Positions 34,087 to 42,790 are shown, counted from the first letter of the stretch. The stretch: 64,000 bases of DNA from Blastococcus sp. CT_GayMR19 (GCF_004570385.1 NZ_SPQL01000004.1:248001-312000), one strand, 5' to 3'. The notes: generated by a model not told the origin, from the letters alone. Translations and numbers: made by a program.

Positions 34087-35691
34087 GTGACCGTCTCGGC
34101 GCCGCCGCGGGAGGCCGCGGCACCGCCTCCTCCCGCGCGCCCGTCGCTGGGCGCGAGAGCAGCCGCCCGGCTGCTCCGGGAGTGGCGGCGGCTGACCGCC
34201 ATGCGCACGGCGATCGTGCTGCTCTTCCTGCTGGCGCTGGCCGCGGTGCCGGGCTCCCTGCTGCCGCAGCGGTCGCTCTCGGCGAACAACGTCACGCTCT
34301 ACTTCCGGGAGCACCCCGACCTGGCGCCGGTCCTCGACCGGCTCTACCTCTTCGACGTCTTCAGCTCGCCGTGGTTCGCCGCCGTCTACCTGCTGCTCTT
34401 CGTCTCGCTGATCGGCTGCGTCCTGCCGCGCGCGATGGAGCACGCCCGCGCGGTGCGTGCGGCGCCGCCCGCGGCCCCGCGGCACCTGCTCCGCCTGCCC
34501 GACGCCGGCGAGCTGACCACCCCGCTGCCGGCCGGGACGGCGCTGGACGTCGTCGAGGAGGAGCTGCGGGTCCGGCGGTACCGCGTCGTCCGCCGGGAGG
34601 GCGAGCTCTCCGCCGAGAAGGGGCACCTGAAGGAGACCGGCAACCTGCTGTTCCACCTGTCGCTGGTGGCGCTCCTGCTCGGCCTGGCCGGCGGCAAGCT
34701 CTGGGGCTACGAGGGCAGCATCCTGGTCACCGAGGGACAGGGGTTCTGCAACTCCTTCCAGCAGTACGACACCTACTCCTCCGGCGCCCTCGTCGACAGC
34801 GGCGACCTCGCCCCCCTCTGCGTCGACCTGAGCGAGTTCCGCGCCGAGTACGAGCCGGACCTCACCGCGTCGTCGTTCACCGCCGACATCTCCTACGGGC
34901 CCCCGGGCGAGGAGGGGCGGGCCACCACGATCGGTGTCAACGACCCGCTCCGGGTGGACGGCGAGCGCGTCTATGTCACCGGCCACGGGTTCAGCCCCAC
35001 CTTCTCGGTGACCCGTCCCGGCGGCACCGCGATCACCGACGTCTCCGTGCCGTTCCTGCCGGCGGACCAGACCACGATGGCCAGCGAGGGCGCGCTCAAG
35101 CTGCCCGACCTGGGTACCGGCAGCGACGACCAGCTGGCGCTCGAGGGCTTCTTCGCGCCGACCGGGGTCGTGCAGGGCGGCGTCCTGACGTCCGTCGACC
35201 CGCGGCCGCTGGCCCCCCAGGTCGCGGTCGTCGTCTACGAGGGCTACCTGGGCCTCGACTCCGGCATCCCGCAGTCGGTCTACTCGCTCGACGCCGCGCA
35301 GATCGACCGCGGCCGGCTGACCGAGGCGGGCGCCGCCAACCTGTCCGTGGGGGAGTCGCTCACCCTGGACGACGGCACGACGGTCACCTTCACCGGCTAC
35401 CGCGAGTTCGCCGCGATGCAGTACTCGCACGACCCGGGCCAGGGCTGGGTGCTCGGGGCGGCGATCGCCCTGCTGCTGGGCCTGCTCGGGATGCTGCTGC
35501 TGCGCCGCGAGCGGGTGTTCGCCCGGGTGACTCCCCGCCCCGGGGACGGCGGTACCGTGCTGACGGTGGCCTCGCTGACGCGTGGCAGCGGCGAGAACGG
35601 GCTCCGGTTCGCGGCCCTCTCCGACGACCTGACCGGCGCCCTCGCCGCTCGAACTGCGAACGGACCGGAGGTCTCCCCGCGTGATCCCTGA
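34087..35691 (+). CDS. resB: Cytochrome c biogenesis protein ResB
   Basis: A 534-residue System II component that together with the CcsA-type protein transports haem and ligates it to apocytochrome c. A Pro-rich cytoplasmic start is followed by TM1 (TAIVLLFLLALAAVPGSLLPQ), TM2 (AAVYLLLFVSLIGCVLPRA), TM3 near residue 195 (LLFHLSLVALLLGLAGGKLW) and TM4 near 455. A large external domain lies between TM3 and TM4. The conserved R-T-x-x-x-L-F-L start of TM1 fits the family. GTG 34087 has GAGGAGG upstream; the last 11 bp overlap the next gene. Confidence 0.92.
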   Translation: MTVSAPPREAAAPPPPARPSLGARAAARLLREWRRLTAMRTAIVLLFLLALAAVPGSLLPQRSLSANNVTLYFREHPDLAPVLDRLYLFDVFSSPWFAAVYLLLFVSLIGCVLPRAMEHARAVRAAPPAAPRHLLRLPDAGELTTPLPAGTALDVVEEELRVRRYRVVRREGELSAEKGHLKETGNLLFHLSLVALLLGLAGGKLWGYEGSILVTEGQGFCNSFQQYDTYSSGALVDSGDLAPLCVDLSEFRAEYEPDLTASSFTADISYGPPGEEGRATTIGVNDPLRVDGERVYVTGHGFSPTFSVTRPGGTAITDVSVPFLPADQTTMASEGALKLPDLGTGSDDQLALEGFFAPTGVVQGGVLTSVDPRPLAPQVAVVVYEGYLGLDSGIPQSVYSLDAAQIDRGRLTEAGAANLSVGESLTLDDGTTVTFTGYREFAAMQYSHDPGQGWVLGAAIALLLGLLGMLLLRRERVFARVTPRPGDGGTVLTVASLTRGSGENGLRFAALSDDLTGALAARTANGPEVSPRDP

Positions 35692-36631
35692 CGCGTCGCT
35701 CGCCGCCCTGTCGGACACCTTCTTCTCGGTCAGCATCGCGCTGTACTCCCTCGCCGTGGTCGCGTTCGCCGCCCAGCTGGCGTTCGGCCGGCGCCCGGTG
35801 CGCACGCCGGAGCTGGTGGGCGCGGGCGCCGCGCCGGACCGGCCGGTCGCCGAACCGGAGCAGGGACGTCGCTGGGGGCTCGCCGCCCTGGCGCTCACGG
35901 CGCTGGGCGCCGGGGCGCACGCCGCGGTCCTGGTCACCCGCGGGCTCGCGACGGACCGGCTGCCGTGGGGCAACATGTACGAGTTCGCGACGGCGACCGT
36001 GCTGGTGGCCGTCGTCGCCTACGTGGTCCTGGCGGTCCGGTCGCCGGGGCTGCGGCACATCGGGTTGTTCGTCCTCGCGCCCGTGGTGCTCTCCCTCGTG
36101 CTCATCGGCCTCTACCTCTATGCGGAGGCGGGCCCGCTCGTCGCGGCGCTGCGCTCGAGTTGGCTGGCCGTGCATGTCACCACCGCGATCCTCGGCTTCG
36201 GGATCTTCTTCGTCAGCGGGATCGCCAGCCTGCTGTACCTCGTCCGGTCGCGGTACGAGTCCCGTGTCGCGGGCGGGGAGGCGGCGAACGATGCGGGTCT
36301 GCTCTCCCGGCTGCCCGACGCCACGGCCCTGGACCGGGTCGCCCACCGGACCGCCGTGTTCGGGTTCCCGATCTGGACCTTCGCGGTCATCGCCGGCGCC
36401 ATCTGGGCGGAGAGCGCCTGGGGCCGGTTCTGGGGCTGGGACCCGAAGGAGACCTGGGCGTTCATCGCCTGGGTGATCTACGCCGCGTACCTGCACGCCC
36501 GCACGACGGCGGGCTGGCGCGGGCGGCCCGCGGCCTGGGTCAACGTCGTCGGCCTGGTCGTGATGATCTTCAACCTGCTGTACGTCAACATGGTGTCGAC
36601 CGGGCTGCACAGCTACGGCGGGGTGAACTGA
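35681..36631 (+). CDS. ccsB: Cytochrome c biogenesis protein CcsA/CcsB-type (haem handling)
   Basis: A 316-residue membrane protein with about eight helices. The haem-binding tryptophan-rich motif is AWGRFWGWDPKETWAF near residue 248, flanked by conserved histidines (SWLAVHVTTAI and ARTTAG/AYLHAR). It is the partner of ResB in the System II cytochrome c synthetase. In this lineage the name ccsB is used for the CcsA homologue. GTG 35681 lies inside the end of resB, implying coupling. A clear hairpin follows the stop. Confidence 0.92.
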   Translation: MIPDASLAALSDTFFSVSIALYSLAVVAFAAQLAFGRRPVRTPELVGAGAAPDRPVAEPEQGRRWGLAALALTALGAGAHAAVLVTRGLATDRLPWGNMYEFATATVLVAVVAYVVLAVRSPGLRHIGLFVLAPVVLSLVLIGLYLYAEAGPLVAALRSSWLAVHVTTAILGFGIFFVSGIASLLYLVRSRYESRVAGGEAANDAGLLSRLPDATALDRVAHRTAVFGFPIWTFAVIAGAIWAESAWGRFWGWDPKETWAFIAWVIYAAYLHARTTAGWRGRPAAWVNVVGLVVMIFNLLYVNMVSTGLHSYGGVN

Positions 36632-36649
36632 GCGGACCGCATGGTCCGC
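36632..36649 (+). terminator. Hairpin terminator after ccsB
   Basis: GCGGACC (36632-36638) pairs with GGTCCGC (36643-36649) around GCAT, starting one base after the TGA of ccsB. It closes the haem/cytochrome c cluster. Confidence 0.6.
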
Positions 36650-36748
36650 CACCGATCGCGATGACGGATGTCGGACCGGCGTGCTTCCATGCCCGCATGA
36701 CCGTCCCCAGCACGCGCTGCGCCCGGCCGGCCCCGGAGAGGGCCTCCC

Positions 36749-37015
36749 GTGGGTAGGCATGCCGCCGGCAGCGGAGGCCCGCACCCGCTCGTCGCCGCCG
36801 CGCTCGCCCGGCGCCCTCCCGGGACCGGTGCCCGGCACGTCGAGAACACGGGCGGCCTAGGCTGGCCGGGCCCGACGTCCCCCGCGGGCGGCGGCATCGG
36901 TTGGCCGGGCGACGTGACCGGCGAGACCGAGGACGAGGCGTCGTCCACCGAGGAGCCTGCACCAGCGCTGCCGCGGCGGTGGCGTCGGCTCGGGCGCCTC
37001 GGCCGCGCCGCCTGA
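36749..37015 (+). CDS. Small hypothetical protein, Gly/Pro-rich
   Basis: An 88-residue protein starting at GTG 36749 (MGRHAAG, a start typical of actinobacterial hypotheticals). It has a Pro/Ala-rich head (VAAALARRPPG), two similar segments L-G-W-P-G-P and I-G-W-P-G-D, an acidic stretch (ETEDEASSTEEPAP) and a basic end (RRWRRLGRLGRAA). There is no membrane segment or known domain. GGAGAGGG upstream may serve as a ribosome binding site. It could be a non-coding frame; I keep it because of its start context and repeated GWPG motif. Confidence 0.45.
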   Translation: MGRHAAGSGGPHPLVAAALARRPPGTGARHVENTGGLGWPGPTSPAGGGIGWPGDVTGETEDEASSTEEPAPALPRRWRRLGRLGRAA

Positions 37016-37023
37016 CGCCCGGC

Positions 37024-37236
37024 TCAGGCCTTCGGGTTGTCGTCCCGGCGGGCGCGGCGCTCCAGCTCGCGCAGGAAGTCCGGGTCGTCGTCGGGAGCCA
37101 GCGGCGGGGCCACCCGGCGCGGCCGGCGCGGCGGCCGGGCCCGAGGCAGGCCCCGGCTCCGGCCGGAAGCGGCTGCGGCGCGCATCACCAGGACGACGAC
37201 CACCACCGCGATCACGAGCACGATCAGGTATGCCAC
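37024..37236 (-). CDS. Small single-helix membrane protein
   Basis: A 70-residue protein with one N-terminal transmembrane helix (YLIVLVIAVVVVVLVM, residues 3-18). A basic, Pro/Arg-rich cytoplasmic tail (RARPPRRPRRVAP) follows and ends in an acidic helix (DPDFLRELERRAR). GTG 37236 has a G-rich ribosome binding site upstream. No function is known; similar short anchors lie near menaquinone genes in related genomes as far as I recall. It is convergent with the preceding small gene and divergent from the Lrp-type regulator. Confidence 0.6.
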   Translation of the reverse strand: MAYLIVLVIAVVVVVLVMRAAAASGRSRGLPRARPPRRPRRVAPPLAPDDDPDFLRELERRARRDDNPKA

Positions 37237-37339
37237 GCCCCACCCCCCTCGTCGCCGCCCAGGGTACGTCCGCGGCGATACTCGGGGGTACGGCGGGATT
37301 CCGCCGCACCCCCGAGAGACGGAGAGCGCCATCGACGCG

Positions 37340-37768
37340 GTGGACCGGCAGCTGATCGACCTGCTGCGCGCCAACGGCCGCGCCAGCTACGCCGAACTGG
37401 CCCGGCAGGTGGGGCTGTCCTCCCCGGCCGTGCACGAGCGGGTGGGCAAGCTGGAGAGCGCCGGGGTGATCACCGCCTACCGTGCGGTCATCGACCCGAC
37501 CGCCGTCGGCCTGGGCGTCACGGCCCTGATCAGCGTCATCGAGAGCGACGCGGTGGACGACACCGGCGTCGAGGAGGGCCTGCGGGCGCTCCCCGAGGTG
37601 GAGGACTGCTGGCGGGTCGCCGGCAGCGAGGGGTACGTGCTCAAGGTGCGCGTCCCGGACATCCAGGCACTCGAGGCGACCATCGGCGCGTTGAACCGGA
37701 TCAGGGGTGTCGCGCGCACCCGTACGACCGTTGTCCTGAGCACCAAGTGGGAGGGCCGTCATGGCTGA
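37340..37768 (+). CDS. Lrp/AsnC-family transcriptional regulator
   Basis: A 142-residue regulator. The N-terminal HTH is LIDLLRANGRASYAELARQVGLSSPAVHERVGKLESAGVI (given here only as landmarks: residues 4-45), followed by a RAM domain (residues 60-140, GSEGYVLKVRVPDIQALEATI). It would bind DNA as an octamer responding to amino acids. The start is unsettled: GTG 37340 is the first standard start. GGAG lies 6 nt before an ATC (37331), and an in-frame ACG (37319) could be a degraded ATG. Overlaps the next gene. Confidence 0.82.
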   Translation: MDRQLIDLLRANGRASYAELARQVGLSSPAVHERVGKLESAGVITAYRAVIDPTAVGLGVTALISVIESDAVDDTGVEEGLRALPEVEDCWRVAGSEGYVLKVRVPDIQALEATIGALNRIRGVARTRTTVVLSTKWEGRHG

Positions 37769-38069
37769 GAGCAGTGCCGAAGCTCCGGCGGGCGGGCCGG
37801 CGACACCGCCGCGGGTCCTGCCCTGGCTGGTGATGCACACCGTCGGGCGCCTCGGCATCTTCGCCCTGGCGACCCTCGTGCTCTGGATGGCGGGACTGGA
37901 CTTCTGGTCCGGCCTCCTGTTCGGGCTGCTGCTGTCGATGCCGCTCGCCTACCTGCTGCTCCGCCGCTCGCGTGAGCGGCTCACGGCGGCGTTCGAGGCC
38001 CGCGGCCTGGCTCGCCGCGCAGCGAAGGAGGACCTCCGCACCCGGCTGAGCGGTACCGGGACCGAGTAG
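37761..38069 (+). CDS. DUF4229 domain-containing membrane protein
   Basis: A 102-residue protein with two transmembrane helices (LGIFALATLVLWMAGLDFW and GLLFGLLLSMPLAYLLL). A basic amphipathic tail (RRSRERLTAAFEARGLARRAAKEDLRTRL) follows. This matches the DUF4229 family, found next to menA in many actinobacteria, with no assigned role. The ATG lies 8 bp inside the Lrp-type gene. Its stop codon lies in the loop of a strong hairpin (38056-38079) and menA converges on it. Confidence 0.8.
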   Translation: MAESSAEAPAGGPATPPRVLPWLVMHTVGRLGIFALATLVLWMAGLDFWSGLLFGLLLSMPLAYLLLRRSRERLTAAFEARGLARRAAKEDLRTRLSGTGTE

Positions 38070-38079
38070 CCGGTCCCGG
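38056..38079. terminator. Hairpin spanning the DUF4229 stop codon
   Basis: CCGGGACCG (38056-38064) pairs perfectly with CGGTCCCGG (38071-38079); the TAG stop is in the 6-nt loop. It can terminate both this gene and the convergent menA, whose stop is 8 bp away. Confidence 0.6.
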
Positions 38080-38086
38080 CCGGGCG

Positions 38087-38959
38087 TCATCCGCTCAGCG
38101 CCAGGCCCGCGGCCAGGAGGACTCCGGTGGCCAGGGTCAGGAGGCCGATGCCCTGCAGCGCACCGATGAGGGCCGGTCCCCGCCCGCCGGTCAGCACCGT
38201 CCGGGCGGGGGAGACCGCCAGCGGCGTCCCGAGGAGCGCCAGCAGAACCCACGGTCGGGCGAGCCCGACCGCGGCGATGACGGCGAAGCTGACGACGATG
38301 AGCCCCACGAAGGCCAGCCGCGTGGTGCGCTCACCGATCAGCACCGCCAGCGTCCGCTTGCCGACCAGCGCATCCCCCTCGATGTCGCGCAGGTTGTTGA
38401 CCACCAGGATCGCCACGATCAGCAGGCCGACCGGCACGGCGACGGCGAACGCCAGACCGGGCAGCGTCCCGGTCTGGACGTAGGTCGTGCCCACGACGGC
38501 CACCAGGCCGAAGAAGACGAAGACGAAGACCTCGCCCAGCGCCCGGTACCCGTAGGGCAGCGGGCCGCCGGTGTAGGTCCAGGCGGCCGCGATGCACACC
38601 GCACCGACGGCGACCAGCCACCAGCTGGACAGCGCCGCGAGCCCGAGGCCCGCGACGGCGGCCACGGCGAACGCCAGCCCCGCGGCCACCAGCACCTGCC
38701 GGGGGGCCGCGGCGCCGGAGCCGACGAGCCGCATCGGGCCCACCCGGTCGGCGTCGGTGCCGCGCGTGCCGTCGGAGTAGTCGTTGGCGTAGTTGACCGC
38801 CACCTGGAGCGCGAGCGCGACGACGAGAGCCAGGAGCGCGGGCAAAGGGCGGAAGCCGTCCAGCGCGGCCGCCGCGCCGGTGCCCACGAGGACGGGCGCG
38901 AACGCCGCAGGCAGGGTCTTCGGTCGGGCGCCCGCCAGCCACTGCGCGGCGGTGGCCAT
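38087..38959 (-). CDS. menA: 1,4-dihydroxy-2-naphthoate polyprenyltransferase
   Basis: A 290-residue UbiA-family membrane enzyme attaching the polyprenyl chain to DHNA to form demethylmenaquinone. RPKTLPAAFAPVLVG starts the fold. The first Asp motif is NYANDYSDGTRGTD near residues 58-71, and the second is VVNNLRDIEGDALVGKRTL near 187-205; about eight hydrophobic helices are present. ATG 38959 overlaps the menE stop (TGATG), so menE-menA form one minus-strand operon. Confidence 0.94.
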   Translation of the reverse strand: MATAAQWLAGARPKTLPAAFAPVLVGTGAAAALDGFRPLPALLALVVALALQVAVNYANDYSDGTRGTDADRVGPMRLVGSGAAAPRQVLVAAGLAFAVAAVAGLGLAALSSWWLVAVGAVCIAAAWTYTGGPLPYGYRALGEVFVFVFFGLVAVVGTTYVQTGTLPGLAFAVAVPVGLLIVAILVVNNLRDIEGDALVGKRTLAVLIGERTTRLAFVGLIVVSFAVIAAVGLARPWVLLALLGTPLAVSPARTVLTGGRGPALIGALQGIGLLTLATGVLLAAGLALSG

Positions 38960-40095
38960 CAGCCGCCCACGCTCTCGGCGACCGCGCGCCGGTCGGGCTT
39001 GCCCGTGTGCAGCAGCGGGAAGGCGTCGACGACCTCCAGCGCGCGCGGGGCGGCGGGGGCGCCCAGCCGCTGGGTGACCCACGGGCGCAGCGCCTCCAGG
39101 GAGGGCGCCGCCCCGGCGGCCGGGACGACGGCGGCGACGACGCGCTGGCCCCACTCCGCGTCGGGCCGGCCGAAGACGACGGCGTCGGCGACGTCCGGGT
39201 GCTCGCGCAGTGCGGCCTCGACGGCGGCGGGAGCGACGTTCACCCCGCCACTGATGACCACGTCGTCCAGGCGTCCGTGCACGGTCAGCCGGCCGCCGTC
39301 GTCGAGCGTGCCGGCGTCGCGGGTGCGGAACCACCCGTCCCGGAACGCCTCGGCGGTGGCCGCGGGATCGAGGCGGTAACCCGACGCGAGCTGCGGCCCG
39401 GCGAGCTCGACGCAGTCGGTCACCCGCATCCCGACGCCCGCCAGGGGCCGCCCGTCGTACACGCACCCGCCGGCGGTCTCGGTCATGCCGTAGGTGGTCA
39501 CCACGGCGACGCCCTTGGCCCGTGCCCGGGCGAGCAGAGCGGGATCGGTGGCCGCGCCGCCGACCAGGATCGCGTCGAAGGCGCGCAGGGCACCGGGTTC
39601 GGCATCGAGGTAGCGACGCAGCTGGGTCGGGACGAGCGAGGTGTAGCGGCGTCCGCCGGGGAGGCGGGCGACCGCGGCGCCCAGCGTCTCGCCCGCCTGC
39701 AGGGTCGTGAGCGGCCCACCGGCCAGGAGGCTGCGGCACAGGACCTGCAGGCCGGCGATCGCCGAGACCGGCAGTGCGAGCAGCCAGCTCCCCGGCCCGC
39801 CGAGCCGTTCATGGGTGGCGGTCGCCGAGGCCCGCAGCGCGCCGGCCGACAGCAGCACCGCCCGGCCTGCACCGGTGGTCCCGGAGGTGGTCACGACCAC
39901 GTCGGCGCCGGGCTCGAGTGCTTCCTCCGGCCGCAGGACGGCGCGGGCGGCGTCCACCACCGCGGGCGGCCCGGTGGGCAGGACGGCGAGGGGGCGGATC
40001 CCGTCCAGCGCGGCGCGGACGTCGTCCCCGGAGAGATCAGCGGCGGCCACGAGGGTGAGGTGCCTGGCTCTGCCCCCGCCCGCCCGACCACCCAC
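38959..40095 (-). CDS. menE: o-Succinylbenzoate-CoA ligase
   Basis: A 378-residue ANL-superfamily enzyme activating o-succinylbenzoate to its CoA ester. Motifs: VTTSGTTGAGRAVLLS near 70, YGMTETAGGCVYDG near 205, DDGGRLTVHGRLDDVVISGG and the C-terminal Lys in LLHTGKPDRRAV. It is short for the superfamily, as actinobacterial MenE proteins are. GTG 40095 is preferred because TACCCT lies 8 nt upstream; TTG 40104 is the alternative. Divergent from menC. Confidence 0.92.
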   Translation of the reverse strand: MGGRAGGGRARHLTLVAAADLSGDDVRAALDGIRPLAVLPTGPPAVVDAARAVLRPEEALEPGADVVVTTSGTTGAGRAVLLSAGALRASATATHERLGGPGSWLLALPVSAIAGLQVLCRSLLAGGPLTTLQAGETLGAAVARLPGGRRYTSLVPTQLRRYLDAEPGALRAFDAILVGGAATDPALLARARAKGVAVVTTYGMTETAGGCVYDGRPLAGVGMRVTDCVELAGPQLASGYRLDPAATAEAFRDGWFRTRDAGTLDDGGRLTVHGRLDDVVISGGVNVAPAAVEAALREHPDVADAVVFGRPDAEWGQRVVAAVVPAAGAAPSLEALRPWVTQRLGAPAAPRALEVVDAFPLLHTGKPDRRAVAESVGG

Positions 40096-40103
40096 GAACG
40101 GCA

Positions 40104-40109
40104 AGGGTA
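40104..40109 (-). promoter_or_regulatory. -10 element of menE-menA
   Basis: Minus-strand TACCCT lies 8 nt before GTG 40095, back to back with the menC -10 only 14 bp away. Confidence 0.45.
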
Positions 40110-40123
40110 CGGCCCTGCCGATC

Positions 40124-40129
40124 TACGCT
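40124..40129 (+). promoter_or_regulatory. -10 element, leaderless promoter of menC-menD
   Basis: TACGCT lies exactly 7 nt before ATG 40137 with no ribosome binding site between. Confidence 0.55.
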
Positions 40130-40136
40130 GTCGGTC

Positions 40137-41090
40137 ATGATCACCGCCCCCGCCGGGCCGGTGCTGGAGGCGCGGGTCTACTCGGTGCCGCTGCGCACCC
40201 GTTTCCGCGGCATCGACGTCCGGGACGGCGTGCTCGTCCGCGGGCCGGCCGGTTGGGGTGAGTTCTCCCCGTTCTGGGACTACGGCGTCGCCGAGAGCCG
40301 GCGGTGGTGGGCCGCCGCGCTCGAGGGCGCCGTCGACGGCTGGCCGGCCCCCGTCCGCGACTCCGTACCGGTCAACGTCACCGTGCCGGCGGTCGATCCG
40401 GAACGGGCGCACGCGATCGTCACGGCGTCGGGCTGCCGGACGGCGAAGGTGAAGGTGGCCGAGCCCGGGCAGTCCGCGGCCGACGACCTCGCGCGCGTCG
40501 AGGCCGTCCGCGACGCGCTCGGCCCGTCGGGCGCGATCCGGGTGGACGCCAACGCGGCCTGGGACGTCGACACCGCGGTGGCGCGCATCGCCGAGCTGGA
40601 CCGGGTCGGCCTGGAGTACGTCGAGCAGCCCTGCGCCACGCTGGCCGAGCTGACCGCGCTGCGCCGTCGCATCGAGGTCCGGATCGCCGCCGACGAGGTG
40701 GTGCGGCGCGCGGCGGATCCGTTGAGGGTGGACCTGCGCGAGGCGTGCGACGTCGTCGTCCTCAAGGTGCAGCCGCTCGGGGGCGTGCGGGCGGCGCTGG
40801 AGGTGGCCGCGGCGCACGGGCTGCCGTGCGTCGTCTCGTCGGCACTGGAGAGCTCGGTGGGGATCGCGGCGGGCGTCGCGCTCGCCGCCGCCCTGCCGGA
40901 CCTGCCGTTCGCCTGCGGACTGGCCACGGTCGCCCTGTTCACCGACGACGTCAGCCGAACGCCCCTGCTGCCGGTCGACGGAGAGCTCCCGGTCCGCCGC
41001 CCCGCGCCGGACCGGCTCGACGAGGTCGCCGCGGATGCCGCCACCGCCGCGCGCTGGCGGGCCCGGATGGACGCGGTGCGGGCCGCATGA
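40137..41090 (+). CDS. menC: o-Succinylbenzoate synthase
   Basis: A 317-residue enolase-superfamily enzyme dehydrating SHCHC to o-succinylbenzoate. The N-terminal cap has LRTRFRGIDVRDGVLV. The barrel carries the K-x-K acid/base pair in TAKVKVAE, then metal ligands in VDANAAWDVDTA, YVEQPC and IAADEVVRRA, and the opposite lysine in VVLKVQPLGG. Overlaps menD as ATGA. Its promoter is leaderless and shared back to back with menE. Confidence 0.94.
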   Translation: MITAPAGPVLEARVYSVPLRTRFRGIDVRDGVLVRGPAGWGEFSPFWDYGVAESRRWWAAALEGAVDGWPAPVRDSVPVNVTVPAVDPERAHAIVTASGCRTAKVKVAEPGQSAADDLARVEAVRDALGPSGAIRVDANAAWDVDTAVARIAELDRVGLEYVEQPCATLAELTALRRRIEVRIAADEVVRRAADPLRVDLREACDVVVLKVQPLGGVRAALEVAAAHGLPCVVSSALESSVGIAAGVALAAALPDLPFACGLATVALFTDDVSRTPLLPVDGELPVRRPAPDRLDEVAADAATAARWRARMDAVRAA

Positions 41091-42778
41091 ACCCGTCCAC
41101 CGCCTTCGCCCGGGTGCTCGTCGACGAGCTCCTCCGGGGCGGGGTCACCGACGCCGTCCTCGCACCCGGCTCGCGGTCCGCGCCGGTTGCCCTGGCGCTG
41201 GCCGCCGCCGAGCGGACCGGCCGGCTGCGGCTGCACGTGCGCACCGACGAGCGGACGGCGGCGTTCCTCGCGCTGGGGCTGGCCAAGGCGAGCGGCCGCC
41301 CGGTGCCGGTGCTGACGACGTCGGGCACCGCGGCGGCGCACCTGCACGCGGCCGTGCTGGAGGCCGACGCGAGCGGCGTCCCGCTGCTGGCGCTCACCGC
41401 GGACCGGCCGCCCGAGATGCGGGCCACGGGGGCCAACCAGACCATCGAGCAGCCGGGCCTGTACGGCGGGGCCGTGCGGTGGGCCGCCGACGTCGGCGTG
41501 CCGGAGGCCGGCCGTGAGGCGGCGCAGAACCGCTACTGGCGGTCGATCGTGTCGAAGGCGCTGCTGACCGCCACGGGCGCGCTCGACCGGGATCCAGGCC
41601 CGGTGCACCTGAACCTCGCGCTGCGCGAGCCGCTGATGCCCGACGAGGAGCCGAGCGAGCTCGCCGGCGCCTGGGCCGGGCGGGCGGACGGCGCGCCGTG
41701 GACGAGTGCCCGCCCCATGCCGCCGGCGTCCTCCCGGACGACGGTGCGGCGGCAGCGGACCCTCGTGGTCGCCGGTGACGGATCGCCGTTCCGCGGCCGG
41801 ATCGCCGGGGACGACGCGGGCCGGGCGGGCTGGCCGGTGATCGCCGAGCCGAGCAGCGGCGCGTGGACCGAGGCGAGCCTGCGGGCCGGTGCGCTCCTGC
41901 TCGGGAGCCCCGACTGGCTGGCGCGGCACCGGCCCGACCGGGTCGTCGTCGTTGGCCGGCCGACGCTCTCGCGGCCGGTCTCCGCCCTGCTCGCCGACCC
42001 GGACGTGGAGGTCGAGACCGTGACGGTCGGCCCGCGGTGGCCGGACGCCGGGCGGTCGAGCGCGCAGGTCGGGTTCGGCTTCCCGGACGGGACGGGGGAG
42101 GGCGGCACGGTGGAGCCCGACTGGGCCCGCGCATGGCGGGCGGGCGCTGTGGCGGTGGGCGCGGCCGTCGACGCCGTGCTCGACGCTGCGCCCGGCCTGA
42201 CCGCGGCCCGGCTCGCACGGGACGTCGTCGCCGCGCTGCCCCTCGAATCCCTGCTCGTGCTCGGGTCCTCGACGCCGGTGCGCGACGTCGACCGGCTGGC
42301 GGCGCCGCGCGGGGACCTCACCGTCCTGGCCAACCGGGGGGTCGCCGGCATCGACGGCACGATCTCGACCGCGGTGGGCGCGGCGCTGGTGCACGGTCGG
42401 CCGGCGTTCGCGCTGATGGGCGACCTGACGTTCCTGCACGACCTGACCGGCCTGCTGCTCGGTGAGGGGGAGACGGCACCGGACCTCACGGTGCTCGTCC
42501 CGGACAACGACGGCGGTGGCATCTTCGCCCAGCTCGAACCGGGGGACGACCGGCACGCCAGGGACTACCGGCGCGTGTTCGGGACGCCGCACGGCCGGGA
42601 CCTGGTCGCCGTCGCCCGCGCGCTGGGCTGGGCAGCGACCGAGGTGACGGCACCGGACGGGCTCCCGGCAGCGCTCGGGCTCGGCGGACCGCGCGTCGTC
42701 GTCGTCCGCACCGATCAACGGGCCGAGGCGGACCTCGCCCGGCAGCTACGGCGGGCCGCGGAGCGTGCCCTGGCCTGA
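41087..42778 (+). CDS. menD: SEPHCHC synthase (2-succinyl-5-enolpyruvyl-6-hydroxy-3-cyclohexene-1-carboxylate synthase)
   Basis: A thiamine diphosphate enzyme combining isochorismate with 2-oxoglutarate, the first committed step of menaquinone synthesis. It is 563 residues. The Pyr domain has LAPGSRSAPVALALA and HVRTDERTAAFLALG, with TTSGTAAAHLHAAVLEA. The ThDP/Mg site is ALMGDLTFLHD followed by VPDNDGGGIFAQLE near residue 465-480. ATG 41087 overlaps the menC stop. Confidence 0.95.
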   Translation: MNPSTAFARVLVDELLRGGVTDAVLAPGSRSAPVALALAAAERTGRLRLHVRTDERTAAFLALGLAKASGRPVPVLTTSGTAAAHLHAAVLEADASGVPLLALTADRPPEMRATGANQTIEQPGLYGGAVRWAADVGVPEAGREAAQNRYWRSIVSKALLTATGALDRDPGPVHLNLALREPLMPDEEPSELAGAWAGRADGAPWTSARPMPPASSRTTVRRQRTLVVAGDGSPFRGRIAGDDAGRAGWPVIAEPSSGAWTEASLRAGALLLGSPDWLARHRPDRVVVVGRPTLSRPVSALLADPDVEVETVTVGPRWPDAGRSSAQVGFGFPDGTGEGGTVEPDWARAWRAGAVAVGAAVDAVLDAAPGLTAARLARDVVAALPLESLLVLGSSTPVRDVDRLAAPRGDLTVLANRGVAGIDGTISTAVGAALVHGRPAFALMGDLTFLHDLTGLLLGEGETAPDLTVLVPDNDGGGIFAQLEPGDDRHARDYRRVFGTPHGRDLVAVARALGWAATEVTAPDGLPAALGLGGPRVVVVRTDQRAEADLARQLRRAAERALA

Positions 42779-42790
42779 CCCGCCGTCTCC

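Noticed and set aside
35681-35691. Overlap of resB and ccsB as evidence of a fused System II synthetase
   Set aside because: The overlap is only 11 bp in different frames with a clear stop for resB; these are two separate coupled genes.
36613-36962. Minus-strand frames opposite the Gly/Pro-rich small protein
   Set aside because: Composition is Arg/Ser/Pro noise; no ribosome binding site. They also run through the ccsB terminator.
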